64,000 nt of DNA, taken from Archangiaceae bacterium. GTDB taxonomy: Bacteria; Myxococcota; Myxococcia; Myxococcales; Myxococcaceae. The stretch spans positions 1-64,000 of the forward strand of contig JAACJQ010000227.1 in the NCBI GenBank assembly GCA_016879935.1, in the 5' to 3' direction. The notes below the pieces were generated by a model that saw only the letters and a list, made by a program, of their open reading frames with translations, was not told the DNA's origin and made no database searches. Shown here piece by piece: positions 27,758 through 34,240 of this stretch. Both the position numbers and the translations under genes were made by a program. Positions within the stretch are counted from its first letter, which is position 1, and every line of letters begins with the position of its first letter.

Positions 27758-27841
27758 TGGAGGGGGGTGGATTCGAACCACCGAAGGTCGAGGACCGACA
27801 GATTTACAGTCTGTTGCCGTTGGCCACTTGGCTACCCCTCC
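27758..27841 (-). tRNA. tRNA-Tyr (GUA anticodon)
   Basis: An 84-base class II tRNA with a long variable arm, read leftwards from 27841: acceptor GGAGGGG with CCCCTCC, anticodon stem ACAGA/TCTGT with loop CTGTAAA giving GTA, discriminator A, no encoded CCA. Only nine bases separate it from tRNA-Gly. Confidence 0.97.
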
Positions 27842-27876
27842 GAACGAAGGCGTCTATTCACTTGTCTTGCCCATCT

Positions 27877-27949
27877 GGCCGGCGGCGGGATTCGAACCCG
27901 CGACCTACTGATTACAAATCAGGTGCTCTACCAGCTGAGCTACACCGGC
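27877..27949 (-). tRNA. tRNA-Thr (UGU anticodon)
   Basis: 73 bases read leftwards from 27949: acceptor GCCGGTG with CGCCGGC (one G-U pair), anticodon stem CTGAT/ATCAG with loop TTGTA giving TGT, T-loop GTTCGAATC. No CCA is encoded. The base at the discriminator position appears to be C, which is unusual for a threonine tRNA. It corresponds to thrU, first in the cluster. Confidence 0.95.
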
Positions 27950-28005
27950 AAGGCTCCAGAACTTCTCGGGAAACCCAGCACCCAGGGCCTGCTTTGGGCG
28001 GCGCT

Positions 28006-28034
28006 CCTTATTCATGTGCGAAAGAGCAAGTCAA
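28006..28034 (-). promoter_or_regulatory. Promoter of the tRNA-tuf cluster
   Basis: On the minus strand TTGACT (28034-28029), 17 bases, and ATAAGG (28011-28006). Transcription would start about 50 bases before tRNA-Thr(UGU). The -10 matches the GTAAGG ahead of rplJ in spacing and sequence, and the region just downstream is GC-rich, as in stable-RNA promoters. Confidence 0.6.
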
Positions 28035-28085
28035 GCGTTGAAGACGAGAGGTCTTCGTTCATCTGACGCCTGACCCGCGATTCGC

Positions 28086-29180
28086 TCATGCCGCTGGCTG
28101 GCGACGGCGCGTGATCTCCGAGAGGAGCACGGCCGCAGAGACCGAGGCGTTCAGCGAAGCCACCTGCCCAATCATCGGAATGCGAACGAGGAAATCGCAG
28201 TGCTCGAGGATGCCGCGACGCACGCCCGCGCCTTCGGCCCCGACGACGATCACCAACGGGCCCTCGAGCTTCGCGCTCCACAACGTCTGCTCGCCGGTGG
28301 GCTCCGCCGCCACCGACCAGTAGCCCGCGGTCTTGAGCTCTTCGAGGGTGCGGGAGAGGTTGGTGACGCGTGCGATCTTCGTATGTGCCGTCGCTCCTGC
28401 CGAGGCCTTCGCAACAACTCCCGTGACGGCCGCAGCGCGATCCTTCGCGATCACGATGCCGTCGGCGCCGAACGCGTGCGCCGAGCGGATGATGGCGCCG
28501 AGGTTCATCGGGTCTTGAATGCCATCGAGGATCACGATGAGGCCAGGCCGCCCCGCCTTCTTCGCGACCGCGATGATCTCCTCGACGGACGAGTAGTCGA
28601 ACTGGCGAACCTCGGCGACGACGCCCTGGTGCACCGACTTCGGAGCCATCGCATCGAGGCGCTCGCGATCGACCTGGTCGACCCGAATGCCGTGGGCCTT
28701 CGCGCGACTGAAGATCTCGCCAGCCACCGACTCCTTGAGGCCCTGTGCCTGAACGCTCAAGCGATCGATCTGACCGGGCTTCGCGCGCAGCAGCTCGAGC
28801 ACGGGGTTCACGCCGTAGATGTAGCGATCGTCACCATACGAGCGCGGGCCTTCGTTCTCGTCACGCTGGTACGGAGCGGGCCGCTCGGCCGGCGCGCGCT
28901 CGAACCGCGCACGGGGCTGCTCGTCACGCTCGAAACGTCGCGGGGGGCGAGCATCTCGCGAGGGCGGGCGGCGGTCGTCGCGACCACGGCGGTCTCCCCC
29001 GCGCTCATCACGCGCTCCACGCGATGGGCGCTCGTCACGACCACCACGCGCCGGGCGCTCGTCACGCCCTCGCGGCGGACCACGACCGGGACCACCTGAG
29101 CGAGGCCCTCGCGGGCCGGGGCCAGACCGCTTGCCGAACCGCGCACCGCCACCACCGCCACCCTTCCCGAAGCGGCTCAA
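28086..29180 (-). CDS. rlmB: RlmB-type SpoU-family rRNA 2'-O-ribose methyltransferase with Arg/Gly-rich N-terminal extension
   Basis: RlmB methylates the ribose of G2251 in 23S rRNA. The C-terminal 240 residues form a substrate-binding domain (YGVNPVLELLRAKPGQIDRL) and a SPOUT knot with the three motifs: LDGIQDPMNLGAIIRSA, VVGAEGAGVRRGILEHCD, and IPMIGQVASLNASVSAAV. About the first 120 residues are disordered, rich in Arg, Gly, Asp and Pro, with RGG-like and DERP repeats, an unusual RNA-binding-like tail. The frame is open to a GTG at 29225; I prefer the TTG at 29180, which overlaps the upstream TGA, has GGTGAC before it and gives MSRFGKGG as start. The upstream gene is probably co-transcribed. 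Confidence 0.87.
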   Translation of the reverse strand: MSRFGKGGGGGGARFGKRSGPGPRGPRSGGPGRGPPRGRDERPARGGRDERPSRGARDERGGDRRGRDDRRPPSRDARPPRRFERDEQPRARFERAPAERPAPYQRDENEGPRSYGDDRYIYGVNPVLELLRAKPGQIDRLSVQAQGLKESVAGEIFSRAKAHGIRVDQVDRERLDAMAPKSVHQGVVAEVRQFDYSSVEEIIAVAKKAGRPGLIVILDGIQDPMNLGAIIRSAHAFGADGIVIAKDRAAAVTGVVAKASAGATAHTKIARVTNLSRTLEELKTAGYWSVAAEPTGEQTLWSAKLEGPLVIVVGAEGAGVRRGILEHCDFLVRIPMIGQVASLNASVSAAVLLSEITRRRQPAA

Positions 29181-29608
29181 TTGACCGTCACCGGGAACGA
29201 CAGGTTCTTCGTCTGACGGGCGCACACCTTCTCGGTGCAGATGAAGAAGGTCATCTTCGCCTCGACAGCGGTCTTGCCAGCGCCAGCAGGCGTGAAGCCC
29301 ACCTCGAACTTCGGATCAGGGAACTCAGTCGAGCCTTCGGCCTTCTTCACGAGCGAGTCGGCGAGCGTGATCTTCTCTTTGTCGAGCTTCGCCTCCTTGC
29401 TTGACAGCTCGATGCGCAGCGGAGCCTCGTCTGAGACGTGGGCGCCGTTCTTCGCCTTGATGAGGATGACGACCTTCCCCTTCTCTCCCGCCTTCAATGC
29501 GGTCGAGGTGCCGTCGGTGCGCACCTCGTAGAGAGACGTCACGTCGGGATCAGCGGCGAAGGCAGCGCTCGCGATCAGGCTCAGCATCAGAATCAGGGCT
29601 CGCTTCAT
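29177..29608 (-). CDS. Small secreted protein with paired C-terminal cysteines
   Basis: A 143-residue protein with a clear signal peptide (KRALILMLSLIASAAFA, cut before ADPDV). The mature part is a beta-rich domain with MTFFICTEKVCARQTKNLSF near the end. A Cys pair spaced by five residues in an immunoglobulin-like fold recalls the N-terminal domain of DsbD, suggesting a periplasmic thiol-redox or copper-related role, but it has no membrane part. Homology is not established. Its stop overlaps the probable TTG start of rlmB. Confidence 0.7.
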   Translation of the reverse strand: MKRALILMLSLIASAAFAADPDVTSLYEVRTDGTSTALKAGEKGKVVILIKAKNGAHVSDEAPLRIELSSKEAKLDKEKITLADSLVKKAEGSTEFPDPKFEVGFTPAGAGKTAVEAKMTFFICTEKVCARQTKNLSFPVTVN

Positions 29609-29624
29609 GGTTGGCTCCTCTTTG

Positions 29625-30518
29625 TCACGACTTCGACTTCGGTGCTCGCGCGGCGACCAGCTGTTCGCCTCGTTCGATGATCTCCGTGGCCAGGTCGCGC
29701 TCGCAGGCCAGCTCGAGCTCGGGGAGCGATGGCATCGCGTTCACGTCAGCCACCCTCGCCCACTTTCCCTCGATGACGTCGACCGAGCACAGCTCGAGGC
29801 CACACGCCTTCGCCGCCCGCTCGGCGAGGGAGCGCACTTCGTCGGAAGGGGTCGCCCGCTCGATGCGGTCGAACTGACCAAGATTTCGCGCGGCCTTGCC
29901 AGGCTGGGCGATGCGGTGCACCGCGGCCGTCACCCGCCCACCCACGACGAGCAGCTGCAGATCTCGCTGCGAGGGCCGAATGGACTCCTGCATCACGACG
30001 TCGTGGCCGAGGCCGAGCACGGCTTCGAGCGCCGCTTCGAGCGACTGCATCGACTCGCACAACATCACGCGGCGCTGCTCACTCGCGGCGAGCAGCTTCA
30101 CGACGACAGGCAACCCGCCGACCCGCGACACGAGCGACTTGAGCGCTTTCGAGTCACGCGCGAGCACCGTGCGCGGAACGGGAACTCCCCGGCTCGAGAG
30201 GCGCTGCAGGCACCGCAGCAGATTGCGGCTGACACCGATCGCGTCGGCCGGGTTCATCACCACCGAGCCCTGGGCCTCGAGCTGGTCGACCATCGGCAAC
30301 GCGAACGCCGCCACGTTTCCGGCGAAGCGCGGAATGACGAGTTCAGGCGTGCGCATCAACTTGTACGAACGCACCAAGCGCCCACGCCGCGCGCCGAGCT
30401 GAAGCTGCAACGACGTCGGGTCGACGCAGCGAACCTGATGGCCACGTGCGCGCGCCGCCTCGATCAACCGACCGGTCGACGGAATTCGGCTCGAGCGAGA
30501 GAGCACCACCACGCGCAT
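29625..30518 (-). CDS. RimK-family ATP-grasp ligase
   Basis: A 297-residue protein of the RimK/ATP-grasp class. The N-terminal pre-ATP domain opens VVVLSRSSRIPSTGRLIEAA and has the RimK-like PELVIPRF. The ATP-grasp domain includes GLPVVVKLLAASEQRRVMLCE, DVVMQESI and, at the metal site, DVIEGKWARVADVNAMPS, comparable to the D-x-N motif of RimK. RimK-type enzymes add amino acids, often glutamate, to a protein or small-molecule carboxyl. The acceptor cannot be read from sequence. It is followed 16 bases on by the small secreted-protein gene and is divergent from the CglB-like pair. Confidence 0.85.
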   Translation of the reverse strand: MRVVVLSRSSRIPSTGRLIEAARARGHQVRCVDPTSLQLQLGARRGRLVRSYKLMRTPELVIPRFAGNVAAFALPMVDQLEAQGSVVMNPADAIGVSRNLLRCLQRLSSRGVPVPRTVLARDSKALKSLVSRVGGLPVVVKLLAASEQRRVMLCESMQSLEAALEAVLGLGHDVVMQESIRPSQRDLQLLVVGGRVTAAVHRIAQPGKAARNLGQFDRIERATPSDEVRSLAERAAKACGLELCSVDVIEGKWARVADVNAMPSLPELELACERDLATEIIERGEQLVAARAPKSKS

Positions 30519-30718
30519 GCGTCACGTCCCTTACACGCTTGCGACGCAGGCGCGCTCACCGAATTTGAGGGCTTGTGCCCGCTCGCGCGATTTCGATGTC
30601 AGCACCGATGACACTGGAGCATCGACGAACCATCGGGATTCACTGAACTTCGGACGCATGTAGGCCTTGCGGCGCGAGCGGCCGCTCACGGACACTTCGC
30701 ACTTTCAAGGGAGCCCGA

Positions 30719-31870
30719 ATGAAGCGCCTTTTGCCGCTGCTGGTCGTCGCGATGAGCTGTCAGTCGTACCAGTTCGAGCCGGTGGTGCCGGTGACGATCG
30801 TGGTGGACGAAGTGGAGATCGACCTGGCTCCGGTGCTGAAGCCCAATGTGATGCTGACGGTCGATCGTTCGGGCTCCATGGGAGCGCTCATCGACCCGTC
30901 CTGTCAGGGTGCCGGTTGCGCGACCCGAATGGGCGATCTGAAGCAGGCGGTGAGCACCTTCACCGCGCTCGCCGACAGCAGCGTTCGTCTCGGGCTCACT
31001 GCGTTCCCTCGTGATCCCACCACACAGACCGGAGCCGAAGCCTCGTGCCTGGCGGCGAATGCGGTCAGGGTGCCACTCCCCCCGTCCTCGCGCTCCGATG
31101 ATGCCCAGGCCGACCAGGCGAATCGCGCAACGGCCGGCCAGGTCAACGCCGCCGTGCAGTCGCTCAACCCGGCGGGCGGAACACCCACTGGGGCCACGCT
31201 CGCGTTCCTGAGCACCCATGACGGGCTCAACTCCGCCGACTTCCGGAACGACTTCGTGATCCTCCTCACCGATGGCTTGCCGAACTGCAACGCCGAGAAC
31301 CCGAACGACTACGTGCAGAGCGCAGCGGCGTGCCGATGTCAGACGGGTGGCGGTGATTGCAGCGGGCTCGACGTGCGACGCCGCGGGTGTCTCGATGCGG
31401 ACGCGACGGTCGCGCAGGTCGAAGCCCTCAAGGCGAAGGGCGTTCGCACGATCGTGGTTGGCTTCGGCGCCGACACCAACCAGGCCGACGCTCGAGACGT
31501 GCTGGAGCGTCTGGCGAGGGCCGGTGGCGTCGCGCGGGCGTGCACCTCTGACGCGCAGTGTGGCGCTGGAAACACCTGCTCCAACCAGGAGTGCAGCCGC
31601 TGGTCGTTTCAGGCTGGTAATCGCGCGGAGCTCGAGCAGGTGCTCTCGACCGTGCTGACCGGCCTGATGCCCGCGCGCTGCCTGCGCGAACTGCCGCAGA
31701 AGCCGGTCGTTCCTGGTGCGGTCTCGCTCATTCTCGACGGTCGGCCCATCAGCCGCGGGCCAGACACGTGGCAGCTCGTCTCGAATGACCGCCAGATTCA
31801 GCTCTCTCCAGCGTTTTGTGAGGCGAACCAGGGAGCGACGTTCAAGCTTCGGGTGGCCGGTTCTCCTTGA
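30719..31870 (+). CDS. von Willebrand A-domain lipoprotein, CglB-like paralogue
   Basis: The ATG follows AAGGGAG. The lipoprotein signal ends VAMSC, giving a mature protein that starts CQSYQFEP. The VWA domain carries the metal-binding DxSxS motif VDRSGSMG at about residue 48, the GGTPTG threonine loop near 160 and LLTDGLPNC near 185; it is Cys-rich throughout. It resembles the gene immediately downstream along its whole length (CQxYxFEPVxPxxI, LKPNxM, FVxLLTDGLPNCNAxNP), so the two arose by duplication. In Myxococcus xanthus the related CglB is the outer-membrane adhesin of the gliding focal-adhesion complex. Whether this copy has the same role is uncertain. Confidence 0.8.
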   Translation: MKRLLPLLVVAMSCQSYQFEPVVPVTIVVDEVEIDLAPVLKPNVMLTVDRSGSMGALIDPSCQGAGCATRMGDLKQAVSTFTALADSSVRLGLTAFPRDPTTQTGAEASCLAANAVRVPLPPSSRSDDAQADQANRATAGQVNAAVQSLNPAGGTPTGATLAFLSTHDGLNSADFRNDFVILLTDGLPNCNAENPNDYVQSAAACRCQTGGGDCSGLDVRRRGCLDADATVAQVEALKAKGVRTIVVGFGADTNQADARDVLERLARAGGVARACTSDAQCGAGNTCSNQECSRWSFQAGNRAELEQVLSTVLTGLMPARCLRELPQKPVVPGAVSLILDGRPISRGPDTWQLVSNDRQIQLSPAFCEANQGATFKLRVAGSP

Positions 31871-31936
31871 GCCATTCGGCAAGCTGAGCGACTCTCCCCG
31901 TCCTTCGCAGCAACGTCTTTCCCGAGGCACTCTTCG

Positions 31937-33154
31937 ATGACCCGATTCATCCTCCCCGCCCTGCTGTTCGCGACCGCCTGTCAGGTCTACGACTTCGAGC
32001 CGGTGACGCCGATCGCGATCACGCAGACGACCCAGACGAAGAACGTCGTCGCGAGAAACCTGAAGCCGAACCTGATGATCCTCGTCGACAAGTCGGGGTC
32101 GATGAACTCACCGCTCAATCCATCGTCGCCCGCGTGTGGTGGCTGCTCCGGCAGCTCGTGCCCTGCGACATGCCCGACCCGCATCAGCGAGCTGCGCACG
32201 GCCATGGGCCAGTTCCTCACCACGTCTTCGACGGTCGCACGCATGGGCCTCGCGTTCTTCCCGAACGAAGACGCCGCGTTTCAGCCTTCGGGCTGCGCTC
32301 CCACGCGCGACATCGCGGTGCAGCTGCCCGCTGGCTCGCAGAACGACACCGACACCACCCCGCTCACGATGAACGCCGGGCAGGTGAACATGCGCATTCA
32401 GTCGCTGGGCTCGACGATTCCGGTGACGGGCGGCACGCCCACCGCGCCGTCGCTCTCGTTCCTCGGGTCGTACGCCGGGCTGCTCGACGACAAGGACAAC
32501 CGCCAGGACTTCGTCCTGCTGCTCACCGACGGTCTGCCGAACTGCAATGCCGCCAACCCGCTCGCGTGCAACTCGGCGCCACCTCCCCCCGCCAACCTCT
32601 GCACCCTCGGCGCGAACTGCGTGGGCCCGTACTGCCGCGCTGGCTACCTCGACAAAGACGGCGTCGTCACGGCCGTGCAGCAGCTGCGCTCGCGCAACGT
32701 GAGCACCATCGTGGTCGGCTTCGGCGCCGACTTCGCCCAGCCCGAGGCGCTCGACGTGCTCAACTCGATGGCCGGCGAAGGCGGCTTCGGGCGCAAGTGC
32801 CCGAACGGAACGAACCAGGAGTGCGGCAGCAACAACACCTGCCTGCCCTCGAAGTACTGCCAGAAGCAGTTCTACGCCGCAGCCAACGCGACCGAGCTCG
32901 CGCAGGCGCTGGCCGACATTCAGAACCTCATCGGCAACGGAGACCCCTGCCTCTTCAGCCTCTCCGACAAGCCCACCGACGATCGCTTCCTCGCGGTGAT
33001 CATCAACGGGCAGACGACCTCGAAGGGGCCGAACACCTGGTCGCTGCTGCCCAGCGGTGCGGTTCAGTTCGCAGGTCAGCTGTGCGATCGCGTGAAGACC
33101 TCGACGACGGCGGAGCCGCTCAAGGTCGAGTTCCGCATCGTCAACACCCTCTGA
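31937..33154 (+). CDS. cglB: von Willebrand A-domain lipoprotein, probable gliding adhesin CglB
   Basis: A 405-residue lipoprotein (signal ending FATAC; mature start CQVYDFEPVTPIAITQTTQT). From memory this N-terminus is very like that of Myxococcus xanthus CglB, the substrate-binding adhesin of the Agl-Glt gliding machinery. The MIDAS metal site is VDKSGSMN at about residue 50, with GGTPTAPS and LLTDGLPNC completing it. About 18 cysteines suggest disulphides in the oxidising outer compartment. It follows its paralogue by 66 bases. Location near tuf and the rpo cluster is, as I recall, also true in M. xanthus, which supports orthology. The other gliding genes are not in this window. Confidence 0.75.
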   Translation: MTRFILPALLFATACQVYDFEPVTPIAITQTTQTKNVVARNLKPNLMILVDKSGSMNSPLNPSSPACGGCSGSSCPATCPTRISELRTAMGQFLTTSSTVARMGLAFFPNEDAAFQPSGCAPTRDIAVQLPAGSQNDTDTTPLTMNAGQVNMRIQSLGSTIPVTGGTPTAPSLSFLGSYAGLLDDKDNRQDFVLLLTDGLPNCNAANPLACNSAPPPPANLCTLGANCVGPYCRAGYLDKDGVVTAVQQLRSRNVSTIVVGFGADFAQPEALDVLNSMAGEGGFGRKCPNGTNQECGSNNTCLPSKYCQKQFYAAANATELAQALADIQNLIGNGDPCLFSLSDKPTDDRFLAVIINGQTTSKGPNTWSLLPSGAVQFAGQLCDRVKTSTTAEPLKVEFRIVNTL

Positions 33155-33161
33155 AACGAAG

Positions 33162-33557
33162 TCAGAACGACAGCAGCCGCGCAGCCTGCGTGAGCTTCCA
33201 GATGTCTGGGAGCCCCGTCACCTCGTCGAGCTGACGCGCGTGCAGCAAGTCGACGGCGTCGAGCCCGCACAACTTCACCGTGGTGTCGCACGCGATCGCC
33301 CGCGCGCCGAGCTGCCTTGCATCGGCGAGCATGTTGGCCGGGAGCGGAGCGCCAAGTCCCTGCCCTCGCGTCGCCTCCGACGACTCGCGCTCGGTGAGTG
33401 GCTTGCCGAAGGTTCCGCGCGACAACGCCCGCAGCGCGTCGAACGCGAAGACGTAGATCACCTCGTCACCCATCGCCGCGGCGGTCAACCCCAGCGAGGT
33501 CGACTGCCACGCCGCCTCGTACCCACCGTTCGAGACGAAGATGACGAGCCGGGACAT
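33162..33557 (-). CDS. DsrE-family protein
   Basis: A 131-residue protein starting at the ATG at 33557. The N-terminal RLVIFVSNGGYEAAWQSTSLGLTAAAMGDEVIYVFAFDAL is the opening beta-alpha-beta unit of DsrE/DsrF-like proteins. ACDTTVKLCGLD near residue 95 holds the cysteine pair at the place where sulphur-relay members have their acceptor Cys. The family takes part in sulphur transfer or is regulatory; no tusBCD or dsr partner is adjacent. It converges on the cglB-like gene with only seven bases between stops and is divergent from the following secreted-protein gene. Confidence 0.75.
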   Translation of the reverse strand: MSRLVIFVSNGGYEAAWQSTSLGLTAAAMGDEVIYVFAFDALRALSRGTFGKPLTERESSEATRGQGLGAPLPANMLADARQLGARAIACDTTVKLCGLDAVDLLHARQLDEVTGLPDIWKLTQAARLLSF

Positions 33558-33679
33558 GAGTTCAATCTACCGACGCCGCCCCGCTGCGTCACGACGAGAC
33601 ACACGAGGCTTGCAAGCCGCTACACTCACCGCGACTCGTCATCAGGCCCCGGCCGGGGGCCACGAAGGTCTTCCTCACG

Positions 33680-34240
33680 ATGCGCACGCTCCGCTCTGCT
33701 GCTGCCCTCGCCGTGTTGATCGCGGCTCCTGCCCTCGCCACCGTCGTCATGGCCCTCTCGATGGAAGAGATGACGGCCATGGCGCCCGTCGTCGTGCATG
33801 GCGTCGTGCGGCGCACCGAGACGAACTGGGACGACGGCAAACGGAAGATCTGGACGTGGGCCGAGATCGACGTGCGCGAGACGCTCAAGGGCGCGCCAAC
33901 CCGCACGGTGCTCGTGAAGCAGCCGGGCGGAGTCGTCGGAGGCATCGGCCAGAGCGTCTCGGGAGCCGCCACCTTCGAGAGCGGTGAAGAGGTGCTGCTG
34001 TTCCTCGAGCCCGCGGTCGACGAGAAGAATGCCTACGTCGTGCTGGCCATGTCGGCGGGCAAGGTTCGCTTCGAAGGCACCGTCGGGCCGAAGGTGGCGC
34101 GCCGCAATCTGTCGGGCTTGAGCTTCGCCGCGAGCGGCAAACGTGGCGTCGAGGGGCCCGTCGCCGAGCGCGAGAACCTCGGAGCCGCCGACGTCTTTCT
34201 CACCCGCATTCGCGCTGCCGTGAAGGGCGGTGCGCGATGA
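33680..34240 (+). CDS. Secreted protein of unknown function
   Basis: A 186-residue product with a signal peptide (RTLRSAAALAVLIAAPALA, cut before TVVMALSM). The body is a beta-rich domain: MAPVVVHGVVRRTETNWDDG, VRETLKGAPTRTVLVKQPGG and EEVLLFLEP. It resembles small exported proteins that often stand beside matrixin-type protease genes in myxobacteria, though I know no defined family name. The stop overlaps the start of the protease gene (ATGA), so the two are translationally coupled and may act together, for example as propeptide, inhibitor or chaperone; this last point is speculation. Confidence 0.72.
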   Translation: MRTLRSAAALAVLIAAPALATVVMALSMEEMTAMAPVVVHGVVRRTETNWDDGKRKIWTWAEIDVRETLKGAPTRTVLVKQPGGVVGGIGQSVSGAATFESGEEVLLFLEPAVDEKNAYVVLAMSAGKVRFEGTVGPKVARRNLSGLSFAASGKRGVEGPVAERENLGAADVFLTRIRAAVKGGAR

